Positions 12,032-23,557 of a stretch of 64,000 nt of DNA are shown here, piece by piece. Location: positions 788,501 to 852,500 of the forward strand of contig NC_060107.1 in assembly GCF_021155765.1 (NCBI RefSeq). The letters are read 5' to 3'. Below the pieces are notes generated by a model. That model was given only the letters and a program-made list of their open reading frames with translations, was not told the DNA's origin and searched no databases. A program made the translations under genes and the position numbers. The DNA comes from Diprion similis. Its lineage: Eukaryota; Arthropoda; Insecta; Hymenoptera; Diprionidae. The stretch's first letter is position 1. The number at the start of each line of letters is the position of its first letter.

Positions 12032-15000
12032 CGAAATGTGTTATTTCTAGGTTCCTATCACGTACAAAAATCCCTTAGTGTTTAAGTGTTCTTACCATTT
12101 GTACCTATCAAGCACTGCCTTATACGGTGCATCGTTAATACATAATTTATTTATACGTGTTTGAAGATTGTTTTTACAATTATAATACATTTTTGTTGTA
12201 TCTAACAATGAAATTATCAGCGAAATTTTCTATTGGACAATGTCCTCATGACGTCAGAAGTCTTGGTTGTCGCCGCCATTTTATCATCACATAACCTAAG
12301 TTTTTAACTTTAAATACAGGCTAAACGTCTGCTTCCGTTAGTTTGATTTTTTCCACCAGACGACGCCGTCAATATCGCTTCTCGTTTGGCGTCCGGTGAT
12401 AATTTTAATCCACCTAGAATTGAGAGAACCTCGAATGCGGACTGTTATATGCACACCTCATGAAGCAGCTTGCGAATACTTTATACTTTAACGAATGAAT
12501 GTCACGGTCACGTGAATCGCATCCCTTTCATATACACTTTCACTGCGAGCCGTTGACCAGTCGAGTCTTTGAAAGTCTAGAAAGTAAGTTGCACTCCGGT
12601 GGCCTCGCAGATCAAGATGGCGAATGAGAATCACCGTTCACCGGGATTCCTCGATCTTGAATCATGAATCTCACGTCATTCGATGCGGAAGCTGTCGACG
12701 CTGTTCCTGCAGGCATTGCACTGCGCAGTTGTCTCATCCTGAAGAAACATAACTACGTTCGTTGATAACCGATCGGATATTTTTCTTCACTCACTTTCGA
12801 TCCGGGCGAGGCGTTGCAGGTCAAACGACTGACATTTTTATTTTTCACTTTCGTTTCACCGCAGCTGTTAATATCAGAGAACTCAAAGTTCCTTCGGTCT
12901 GGTCAAGTTCGGACGTCGATTCGCATTCAGACTGCTAGACCAAATTTTGATTCATGCTATAAAAATCTCCACACCATAGTAATGAAACAAAAATTGACAA
13001 ACATTTAATATGTGATTTGAGGAAATCTCTGGATAAAATCCACAAGATTTAATAACACCGCATAAATCTAGATACATATGCACGAGATAACCGGAAGACT
13101 GACGGACTCTAACTTTCTTGCGATAAAAACGATTGGTGCCGATCAATACGAGCTGGTGACGCGGTGAACACTTTCGACTAATGACGCCCGACCGGTTTTT
13201 AAAAATCTATTACAACGATTAACAAACTAGTTAATGCCGCGGCGGTTTGTTAATGTCTCTGAGATTTAATGACACGAATCATCGAGCGTAAGGAGTGAAG
13301 TTGACACTTGTGACCCTGCCCACGTTTTGGTTGTACGTTGTGTACCTCGGAGGAGAAATACATAAGACAGGATGGTAAAATGTGAAATCCGACCAAATCT
13401 CTCTCGCGTGAAATGAAAATAAACTAATAAGCATAATCGTATAATTCACAGTGGGAATTTGGGTTTTATTTAAATATCCTGCCGCCGCTTAGGCCGGCAA
13501 TTAAACCAGGAGATGATGGTAAATAGTAATTTGCCGCTTTCTTATAAATTTGTCAAAACGATTTGAAAAATTAAAACTGATCGTAAGATAGAGAACGCGG
13601 ATTCGCAATTACGATCTAGAAACTTTCCAGTTCTGTGTAAATTAGCTTAAAATGAAAAAAAACTTGATGGAAGAAAGAAAATTGCAGATTTTGTACAACA
13701 TTTTTCACCCAACGAATTCCGGACCTTCGTTTTGCCCGTTCGATTTTTATTGGGAAGTAAAAAAACTCTACTGTGACTTTGACCGTGACTTTTTGCTTCG
13801 TTTATCCCAGCAATTCCAGCTACGTAATATCACCAAGTGTATCAAGAGCACCGCGGACTGCATTTCATTGAAGAAATAAGAGAGCGGAATGTGAAATCAT
13901 GCATATATTTTTTCTCCCACGTCTACCTACCTGCGAACAATTTACTGCGAACGAAACGTAGAAAAAGTATGCGGGACGAAAATTATTGTTGCAAGTCATA
14001 ACTATATTAAACTGCAATACCGACATTCCAAGTGTTCAAACTAAGGCCGAAGTCTGAGTGAAATTTTCAGAGAGAAATTAACACGAGTAATTTCGCTACG
14101 GATTCTTTCTCTCAAGCGAGCACATAAAAATTCATGGATGCGCGGGCCGGCGATAATTATTGGATAAGCATGGAAAATTTCCGGTGAAAATCTTCTCCGA
14201 TACCAACTCGTTATTGGAGGGGATTAAATTAATGGCGACGTAATGCGTCTCAACGTTGCAACCACTGTATATCAATGACTGTCAAGGTCGTTGAAACCGG
14301 GTGAAAATAAGTTCGCATGTACAGCACGCGGTTTACGCATCTCAGGAAGAATCAACGTCGTGGCAAGTATGTGTTACAGTACGATTAGAGAGAGGAAGGA
14401 ATTCCTTCGAGAGAGCGGAACTGCAGCCATCAGTCGGTGGGAATCCAGAAAACACAGTTCATCAGCCGTACATGGATAACGATGCCGTGTCTCGTTCTAA
14501 CGGAGACTTTCTTTTTCGTTATTTCAAGACCGCGATGGGTTGACTCGCGATATGCATCCAAGATTATATCTACGATATTCATATTCGATCACGTTAATTG
14601 CTGCTACGATTTAATAATTAATCCGAGAACACGGAATTGGCTTTCACGCCTTGAATGCCACCTTCATAAGCCGCGTTGATCGTGTTTCCAGGGTGGGAAT
14701 ATCTCCGTTAATACACCCAAAGTCAATAATCGCAATTTTAATCAGCTCCAGAAGCATACATTTTTCCTTGCAGTCGGATTCCTTGAAACTGGGTATACAT
14801 ATGAGGGTTCTCGATGTCACTGATTTCAAAAATGGGCTCAGATCTGAGAAATTTTCAATATTCAAAATGCGAATCTAATATGAACGAATAGGATCAATTT
14901 TCATATCGCCAGTCCACCATACTGGATCCACTATCCTGAATTTTGAAATTCTGACATCGAATTCGTTTTTACTGGCCCCAAAAACCCAAGATCACCGAAT

Positions 15001-15860
15001 TCCACTTTTCTAGTCTCCATAATCTTCCCACAATTACATTTATTCTGTAAAAACAGGCATTTTCAATACCTTGTTTATTTAAAGCGCAATTATGCAGAAG
15101 AAAAAAAAAATGACAACGCATGTCGAAAAATGAACATAAATCTGGAATACTCAATCGAAACAAAGTGTCTCATATATTATACCCTGTGTCGCAAAGGGTT
15201 AAATGTCCGAACATATTAACCAATGAAAACATCAGAGATCAGAATGAGAAGTAAATAACAGGAAACGACTGTATTAGAGGAACCGGAAATGGTTCGATGA
15301 AGGGACTGGTCCAGAAGTTTCACTCTCGTAAATTGGTAGCATGGCAGGTATTAGCTGTACCGGGTCTTTGGACTACAACACTTTCTACGCATCGAAATGA
15401 AGGAAATAAAAACAACAAAAAAATAAATGAATAAATAAATGAAACACCGTTCAATCGAAAGTGGTCGAAAATGCACCGACGGTGATGGACCAGTTCCGAA
15501 CCTCGTGAACGATTCCAAGTCCGCTCTTGAAGCACACTCGACAAAAATCGAGCGACTTGCAACGCGCTAATACCTAACGGATTTAAAATAAAGGAATCTC
15601 GTGTTCCGGAGTGCAATAACACGTGGATTAAGCAAGCCGATTGGCTCCTCGATAATACGCGGACGATCGGTTCGAGGACCGCCCGGAGCGCGAATTTCTC
15701 TGGGATCTCTGGGCGTCTGCAGCTGGGAACCGGTGCCGAGCCCCCGGCTGACCCCCGTGGTCCCCGCTCTGCTGGGCACGTGGACCCAGCACCATGAATG
15801 CTCCTCTTCCATCTCCGCCCTCCCACCTCGCGCCGTCCGATACTTGTTATTTCGCGGCGC
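12032..15860. other. 3.8-kb spacer between secreted genes 4 and 5
   Basis: It starts with the 3' UTR of gene 4. Short open frames at 13652-13879 and 14291-14679 show no signal peptide or family motif and were not accepted. One copy of a dispersed repeat is at 14889-14995. Confidence 0.5.
14889..14995 (-). repeat. Dispersed repeat, family C (ATGGCGGATCC type), diverged copy
   Basis: Read on the minus strand it has the blocks GGTTTTTGGGG and GTGGATCCAGTATGGTGGAC in the same order as the copies at 30713-30997 and 42195-42350. The match is imperfect. Confidence 0.5.
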
Positions 15861-15863
15861 CCC

Positions 15864-15898
15864 TATATATACCCGAGATGATCCTCGCATATATATAA
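15864..15898 (+). promoter_or_regulatory. TATA-type promoter of secreted gene 5
   Basis: Two TATA-like runs, TATATATA at 15864-15871 and ATATATATAA at 15889-15898, lie 90-120 bases before the start codon at 15985. The second would place the start of transcription near 15920. Confidence 0.5.
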
Positions 15899-15984
15899 CA
15901 GTTTCTTACTTACCGTGCAGGTGAACACCCGTCCGACCAAGAGCGGAGAGACACAACCACGTGTGTTCGCCTATCGCTTCAGAT

Positions 15985-18468
15985 ATGGCGTCAGGATTAA
16001 AGAAGGTAAGCTCATTTCGTCGTTCTGACGGATACTTGGAACCTGAAGATCGCTGACGGACAGGATTTTACAATCAAGTTTTATGATCAAGTTCAACTTC
16101 ATCAGATATACTTGAGATCATTGCGATCTAGTTTTCGCGAAAATTCTCTCCCGAATTTCGCGAGTAGTGCAGTGTCGAAATTTTATTTATTTAGTCATTT
16201 GTTTATTTATTTAAAAACACAGACTGTTGTACAGTAGCTAGGGCATTAACTACCTGCCTCCCATAGAGGTAATCCTGTTACCTGTGCGTGGGTAGATAAC
16301 GATTTCGAGATTCAAATTATTAACAATAATAAAATATACGAACTATGCAAAAATGAATTTATATAAATAAGAGTGTAGAGAAGTACAGAAATAATATACA
16401 AAAGCACAAAAGAAATTCAAATCGGTATTTTAGCAATGTAATAACAGGTTTTTAAACGTTTGAGCTCTTTCAAGATGTAGCGTTAAAAACTTTGAATTAC
16501 ATGGTCCTGTCATTTTCATTTCGTTTTTCAGATTCCTTGCGCCTTGCTCGCAGCAACGGTATTCACGGGATTGATCGCTTCGACGACGGCCACTTTTGGA
16601 AAAGAACAGTAAGACCGCACTGAATTTGAATCGAATTGAACGCACTACATTCTTGGCTACTTTTTTGAAAATGTTTAAAGCTGTGTGACGTGGTTGATAT
16701 TGAAATTGGGCAAACCTGAACGAGCTTTCGAAAGCTGTAACTTGTATTTGTACAGCATACGTTATTGACTGGCCTTCCGCCTCACATGCAGGCTATTAAA
16801 TTTCTCGTTTCGTTCCACTTTTCAGCGTTCACATAAAGATCCATCTGCCCGAAATAGTGCAGGATGTTCATCACGAGAAGAAGATAATCAAGCACATTGA
16901 GGACCATGGCCACGGTCATGGTCACGGTGGAGGCGGAGGCGGAGGCGGAGGTGGAGGTTACGGAGGTGGTGGTGACCACATCGAGCACATCGAAATAACA
17001 AGCCCAGGAATCGGGGGTGGAGGTTTCGGCGGCTACGGAGGAGGCGGTGGCGGTGGAGGTCACGGAGGTCACGGAGGTCACGGAGGAGACATCGGAAGCT
17101 TTGGAGGAGGTTTCGGCGGGGGATTCGGAGGTGAGAACGAATAAGAGAAAACCCGGCATTAATGCCACCGGGAGCTGAGCTTAAGGTCACCGAAAGTTGC
17201 GCGATTTCTGCTTCACCGCATGCGGGGAATCGGTAACCAGTTTCAATGAATAATTTCTTTTTCGCTACGAAGGTGTTGGATTGTATACGTGAAGCGGGTG
17301 TCTTTCACTCTTATCCAAGCGGCGTAATCTTCGTTTGAATTTCACCGCAAATAATAACATCCGCCACATACATCACGATCTTCTCTTCAAGACCACCTTT
17401 CTCTCGTGAATCGAGCTCACCCATACAGCATTTCCCATACAGCTGCTGCATTCTTTGCCGCCCGATCTTTCCTCGTAACTCAAACTGCAACGAAACTCCT
17501 GCGACGCTGCACGTACAGCATCCACTTTCGTTTTCGCGACCTTATAAGCTCCATAAGCGAATACACACGTCACGATGTTCGATCACTGCAACCTTCAATC
17601 TCTATAACCTACCCAGCTTATAAGAAGTATAGAGTGTCTTACGCCGGACAGCAATTCATTGATAACAATTTCAGGAGGCGGACACGGCGGTGGTGACTTT
17701 GGTGGATTCGGAGGTGGTGGCCATGGCCATGGCCATGGTGGAGGCGGAGACGGAGGACACGGAGGTGGGGACAGTTACAGCGTCGTGACAAGCTACAGCA
17801 GTGGCGGAGGAGGAGGAGGACATGGAGGCGGTGGAGGATTCGGTGGCGACTTTGGAGGCCATGGAGGCGGTGGAGGATTCGGTGGTGACTTCGGAGGCCA
17901 CGGAGGAGGAGATTTCAGCAGCTACGGCGGAGGTGGCGGTGACTTCGGAGGCCATGGAGGAGGAGATTATGGTGGCCACGGCGGAGGCGGTGGTGACTTC
18001 GGAGGCCACGGTGGAGGCGGCGACTTCGGAGGCGGTCACGGTCACGGAATCGAAATCGGCTCAGGCTCCGGATACGACCTGAGCAGCTTAAGTAGCGGCG
18101 GTCACGGCGGTGGCGGATTCGGAGGCGGTGGCGGTGGCCACAGCCACAGCCACGGCCACGGCGGCGGTGGTGGTGGCGGCAGCTACAGCAGCGGAGGCGG
18201 CTTCGGCGGCGATGATCACGGCTCCAGTTACAGCTCTGGCAGCTTCTCGAGCGGATTCGGCGGCAGGTAATTACTCTAATAATGTTCTTCATTTGTAGGA
18301 TTTTCTATAGTTTAAGGACGAGATTTCTTCAATTATCACTGTTTAAACTCTAATTCGTTCATTCTATTTTCCACCCAATTCAGCTCCTCCGGTCACGACA
18401 GCTACAGCAGCGGTGGAGGCGGAGGCGGAGGCGGAGGTGGCTTCTCCGGATACCACTACAAAAAGTAG
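15985..18468 (+). CDS. Secreted Gly-rich VP-motif family member 5
   Basis: Five exons, 15985-16005, 16532-16608, 16826-17130, 17675-18266 and 18384-18468, keep frame and give 359 residues. The start MASGLKKIPCALLAATVFTG is a signal peptide; the first two introns are phase 0 and phase 2 as in the other members. The motif is VHIKIHLPEIVQDVHH, followed by KKIIKHIEDHGHGHGHGG. The rest is dominated by glycine with His, Phe, Asp and Ser spacers (FGGHGGGGDFGG, SYSSGGG), ending GYHYKK. A tyrosine- and serine-spaced Gly tail is typical of insect cuticular or silk-like structural proteins; the role is inferred. Failure to splice after exon 3 gives a stop at 17144 (short form ending GENE). The AATAAA is about 520 bases past the stop. 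Confidence 0.87.
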
Positions 18469-21029
18469 AAAGGTTCATATCGCTCTGTCCTTCCAAGATT
18501 CCTTCCAGGATCCGGACGGAGTCTGGAAATTCTCCGGAACATCGAAACAGCGTTCGAAAATCCGTTGCCCGATATTTTCACCGCGATAAATTCAAAGCGA
18601 ATATATGAAACGATCTGCGTATAATTTATGTGTATAAGCCCACGCGATAATTCGTATTCGAAAATTATTATAATTTGACAAAGAGCGGTCTACTCGATGC
18701 CGAGTGCACCGCATGGCCAATTAAGCATATTTTCGAAATTCATTTTTACCATTTGATCGCGCAAGCTGATTGTGCGCTTTATTCACCTGTCGGCTTGACG
18801 AGGAATTCAAACACGATGTCTCGTGCAATTCATCAGGCTATACACCATTCTCAATTATCATTATACTCATTTTTTTTTATCCATAAGACAAAGGTACTCG
18901 ACTGTTGACCTCACTGATTTGTTGCTATGTTTGTATGATATTTTATTGTAAATACTTCATCCTGTTAGTATATTGTTTATTTTCTAATAAAAAACTGCTA
19001 TAAGTACAAAAATATATTACATAGACTAGATTTATTCCGAATAATTTGAACCTGATCCAGTAAGCTAGTTAATTTCAGACCTTTCGATCGTCTCGATCGT
19101 TCGATTTTACCGACAATCGTACCAGCGGTCGGTAAAACAGCGTGCAATCATCCCATCCCCCAGTGATGTCAAAATGCAATTCAATTATTTATAACGTCTA
19201 CTCTACTAGAACAAAATTATACTTATAAAGCACTTTAGCCATACTGTGACGCTGGACTCGGTCTGGTTAAGTAGCTCGAGCAGCTCCGGACCCATCACTC
19301 AAAATCGATGTTTTTTAATTCCGAACACGATGCAATGAGAAACAAGACGGTGCGACTATTTCGGCGACATACACAAATTCCAGTTTTATCCATACGATTA
19401 AATTTCTCCGCGGGCTGATTTCGCGACAAGTCTACGAAAATTCGAGTAGCTTCGAAAGCCGGACGCATTTCGGTTTTTTAATGAATCACTTGAATTATTC
19501 GAAGCCAAATTTAAACTCAGCTGTCAATCAGGTTAGTCAGACGGCTAAATTACTTCCTTACGTGTCCTCGTTTGCTGCCAACTTACTAGCATGATTGATT
19601 TTGACAATTGACAGCAACATTTCACTATTACTATAAACTTTAGCAACCATTGCAGTTAGCTTCCCGGCACATTGTTGGTTGTAAACTTAATAATACAGTG
19701 TTGAATACTTCACATGTCAACAATATGCTAGCTAAACTGACTGTAATGGTTTCAACAGTTTATGGCTTTTTCGAACAGACAATTACCTGCAATATCTTGC
19801 CACCTAATGACCGAATCATGCTCATCAGGGAAGGTAAAGGAATTTAAATCTCAGCTCAGATATTATTTAACTCAAAATTCAGATGTCCCAGAAAATCTCA
19901 ATCAATTCGATCAAGGTTAAAATTGGAATAGAATTCAGCTTCTAAGATGGCTGTTTCTATGAAAATCTGGAATGTCATAAGAGTTCGAAATTACTCCGAA
20001 GAAACCTCGAGTAGCGTGTGTATCCAGAAAAACTTTGACGTAATTAATCCGACACCACAATGAGCAAACCACGATAGGTTATACTTTCATTTTTACGTAA
20101 TCCATTATACCTACTATAAAACCGTATATATCTATATAGACAAATAGTAACACATAACAAATTATGTGAATTGTGAATAAAAAGGAATTCCCGATACGTT
20201 TGCGACATTCGTAAACGAAACGTTGAGCCATAAAACGACAGAAAAAAAACAAAAAAAACCAAACGATCCGGAACACTTTCCTTGTCACATTGGCGCGGAA
20301 TGAACCACCGCACGTGAAATTCACGTCTGTAGAATGAACGGGATAAATGCGTTCTTACGACTGGGCCAACAGCCTGTTATCGTCATGTTTTTTTCATTGA
20401 TTTATTGGAGAAACTGTGTAATAGAAACGAGTGTGAAGTAGAAAAAAAAAAAAATCTACACACGAAATCGGCACCCGGTCACCCGAGATAGTTGGAGATA
20501 TTTAATTTTTTTGATACCTCCTTATGCAACTGCATCGACGGATTAATGGCCGCAGCAGCGGCACCCAGTTCTTTCTTCTCTCTCTTCTTGTATCTCATTT
20601 CTAATTGATCGTGAGCTCCGACTTCGCGTTCGCAAATTGCTCATCGATCCAACGATCTCTACGACAATGCAGCCGGCATCGGAACACAATAAAACCCAAG
20701 TAACTCGGCCACTCTCTGCACAAGGTATGATTATCGCGAGTACATGCGATGCCCGAAGAGTCGGAGGGCATAATAATAAGAAAGGAAACTCAATAACCGA
20801 CGGATAATTAGAGCTGCGAGGAGAGAGTGGCCGGAACAAGACGCGTGTGTCGTGCTTTAACGAATAAACACCTCAACAACTTCCGCTCTCAGTGTGCACA
20901 CAATGAACCGAACACACCCAGAGACTTGCTGGGTAGGGAGAACGTCCCCGGTTACGTTGTCTCTTGTAGGTACGTATTAGGTACACTCCTTTTTCCCTTG
21001 TTGCCTCTCTCTGATTATGTTTCTAACTT
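18469..21029. other. Spacer between secreted genes 5 and 6
   Basis: The left 520 bases are the likely 3' UTR of gene 5. A weak imperfect inverted repeat is at about 19633-19765. No supported gene was found. Confidence 0.5.
18986..18991 (+). terminator. Polyadenylation signal of secreted gene 5
   Basis: AATAAA in CTAATAAAAAAC is the first canonical signal noticed downstream of the stop at 18468. Confidence 0.45.
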
Positions 21030-21035
21030 TATAAG
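21030..21035 (+). promoter_or_regulatory. TATA-like element of secreted gene 6
   Basis: TATAAG lies 88 bases before the start codon at 21118, the spacing seen for the other TATA boxes in the cluster. Confidence 0.45.
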
Positions 21036-21117
21036 GCTTGCACCGAGATACGATTTTAGTCTGCACATTGTGACTGCGAAGAGACCGCTGCTCGTTTTAC
21101 TCCCTGTGATCGTCGTC

Positions 21118-22084
21118 ATGCCGAACCTCCGTTACACTCAAGTGGGTTTATACACCGTCATTGTTGCAGTACTTTGTAAAACAAATTCGAACATATTTCA
21201 AGTGAACACACCTCACATGGCGTAATTTTTTAGCAAATATTAATAATATATCGTGCATCCCGTTGCGAATGATGTGGAATATTCAGTCGCTTTTCTTACA
21301 AGGAAGGCATCCCAGGTGAATCTCTCCGATTTGATTTCTTTTTTAATATCTTATAGTAGACTGAAAACTAAGTGACATGCATTTTATTTTATCTGCCATT
21401 AAACACTTTGAGGGGGTGAAGTCACCCTCCAAAGTGAGGCATGTCGAGAGCCGATTTGGCAGTTTCACCCACAAGAACGTAATATTTTTTAACCAATCCA
21501 ACTGGAAAAGTTTTCGCATGAGGAGAAATGAAAAACTGCCAAATCGTCCCTTGACATGCCTCACTTTTGAGGTTGGTTTCACCCCCTCAAAGTGTTTAAT
21601 GGCAGATAAAAGAAAATATGTATCACTTAGTCTTCTATGACATGTTACAAAACAAATCAAATCGAAAATATCGACTTGGGATACCTTCCTTGTTAGATGG
21701 AACACGACCGGACACTCCAACGTTTTTAACGACTCTCTTCGTCCTTCTGTCATCTAGATCGCCGTAGTGATGATCGTCCTCCTTGGAATTACGCAATCGC
21801 TTCCGTTGCCTGGAGGAGGACACGGCGGCAAGCAGTAAGTCGTTTTTCTTTGAACTAAGAATTAGAAGATGCGATATAATTTGAATTTGGCGCTGTCCGG
21901 CTATCGGAATTGGGGCGCAAAGTGAAATAAACACTGATTTTACAGCACGCACTTCATAATCAAGGTGCCTCACTTCATCCACACGCACCATCACACCCAC
22001 ACGAAGAAAATCTACATTCCTGTCAAGTCTCACGACACCGGGCACCACGATCACTCCGATTACGAGGCGGCCCACGGCTGGTGA
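21118..22084 (+). CDS. Secreted His-rich protein, VP-motif family member 6
   Basis: Exons 21118-21141, 21758-21834 and 21946-22084 join to 79 residues. The start MPNLRYTQIAVVMIVLLGIT is a signal peptide; GGGHGGKH follows at the phase 2 junction, almost as in genes 2 and 3. The motif is THFIIKVPHFIHTHHHTHT, then KKIYIPVKSHD and GHHDHSDYEAAHGW. About a quarter of the mature protein is His. The first donor (CAA|GTGGGT) is less canonical, so exon 1 is the least certain part; it is supported by phase, by the signal peptide it makes, and by the TATA-like box 88 bases upstream. Intron 1 is occupied by a 394-bp MITE. An AATAAA lies about 140 bases past the stop. Confidence 0.83.
21299..21692. mobile_element. 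394-bp foldback MITE, family B, complete, in intron 1 of gene 6
   Basis: The element begins CAAGGAAGGCATCCCA and ends with its complement TGGGATACCTTCCTTG, and direct TTA triplets (21296-21298 and 21693-21695) flank it. Much of the element is palindromic: CTGCCATTAAACACTTTGAG is answered by CTCAAAGTGTTTAATGGCAG. A 3-bp TWA target duplication is characteristic of PIF/Harbinger elements, so a non-autonomous Harbinger relative is possible. No coding capacity. Confidence 0.8.
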
Positions 22085-22226
22085 AAAGGATCAAAAGGTC
22101 CTGGTCCATCTCTGCCCGTCAGCACCCGACAATTCAGCGCTACTTATAAGTGATTGTGTAAGGACCCTTTACATCTAGGTTATCGTTCTCCGTGATTATG
22201 CGACCCAAGTGTTGTCTGTTGGGGAA

Positions 22227-22232
22227 AATAAA
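22227..22232 (+). terminator. Polyadenylation signal of secreted gene 6
   Basis: AATAAA about 140 bases after the stop codon. Confidence 0.5.
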
Positions 22233-23557
22233 TAATCACCTATTTTTATAATAAATGATTCAACTGCCAAGCTTCCAGCCATGCCTTCCAGTTTCTTTTA
22301 TCCCCAATAAATTACCCACCTTGATGTAGCTTACACACTTATATATATACATATATCCACACTTAATGCTTCGTAGAAAGTTATAAATCCGTTTGGTCAA
22401 CCGGCGGAAGACCGACTTGGAATTTTGCCGGATAGTTGAGCAATGTTCGAATGATCGTGCAGACTGGATCAGACCCATTATGTTATTGTATAACGTGAAG
22501 CTGTCGGAGATTTTCTTTTTTTCTTTTGCTTTCTTTCTTTCTTTTGCCTCCTTTCTTTTCGTTGGGTGAATTGGTTATTTCTTCACCCGTCAATTGCCTC
22601 TTACGACTATAACGATAGCTTGATAATATGTGTACAGCACAAGTGTCGTTGGTTAGAAAGTACGTTCTACTTCACCTCAACGACGTTACTGGGAATTTTT
22701 AAATCCGATGATTGACGCGGTTTTATTGCTAACGCGGATTTAACAAACACTTGATTCTAATATGCAAAGTTGAACGATTAGAATAGCGCCAACTTTCTGC
22801 GGCTTCTTTCACTCTTCTCATAATTATAACTAACAATAAAACAGATTTGGTTTTATTCTGACTGAATTTAGCATTCAACTTAAAGACTTAGTGCAACATT
22901 CGACTTACTCCGAGTTTAGGAAGTAGAAAAATGAGTCGATCAATATTACAATTTTCTCTATAAATTCGTATTTATTTTGTTGTAACAAAAAGCAAGAAAA
23001 TAAAAATAGCTACAGCTATGATCATCTAACAATAAAATTACTAGATCGACAACTGGCCAAAGCTCGTCAAAACTCTGGATCGTCTTGCTCTACAACGATG
23101 ACTTTTACAATTTATTATACGGAAAGAATAGATTAAATCTCTCGTCAGTTTGTACTGCGGTATCAGAATACACTTAAAGCTAACAATAAGTGAATTGGTT
23201 TTTAAGTGGTTACAAATTCTCAACCTATTTACGATCGATACATATCGGAACATTGTTTGATTACAGCTCATGGATGCGCACAATTTTGTGGTATAATGGA
23301 GATTGTTCGTCACGAATCTTATCGTGTAATTACAATTACAATATGAATTACATTACGTGTATAAATGTACATAAACCGAAACGTCGATTCGGCGTCAACT
23401 GAAACAGAGAAATCGGGAGATCAGACTCATGGAACAACAACAAACCCGAACAAATGGCACAAGACCCAGTAATTTCGTCTCGACTAATTACTTACCGAAA
23501 TTATTTACACAAGAAGGTGACGCCGCCTCGACATCGGCTTTCAGACTCTCCTCCTGA
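22233..23557. other. Convergent spacer between secreted genes 6 and 7
   Basis: It holds the 3' ends of two tail-to-tail genes. A CT-rich run is at about 22510-22560. On the minus strand a possible AATAAA for gene 7 is at about 22973-22978. No gene was seen. Confidence 0.5.

Noticed and set aside
17671-18292. Ala/Ser/Thr- and Arg/His-rich open frames opposite gene 5
   Set aside because: They are shadows of the glycine repeat in other frames; only the Gly frame joins to the neighbouring exons in phase.
19633-19765. Possible foldback (ATAAACTTTAGCAACCATT paired with its rough complement)
   Set aside because: The arms pair too loosely to separate from chance by eye, so it was not listed as an element.
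21343-21753. A 136-codon minus-strand open frame
   Set aside because: It is a chance frame in the palindromic MITE at 21299-21692.
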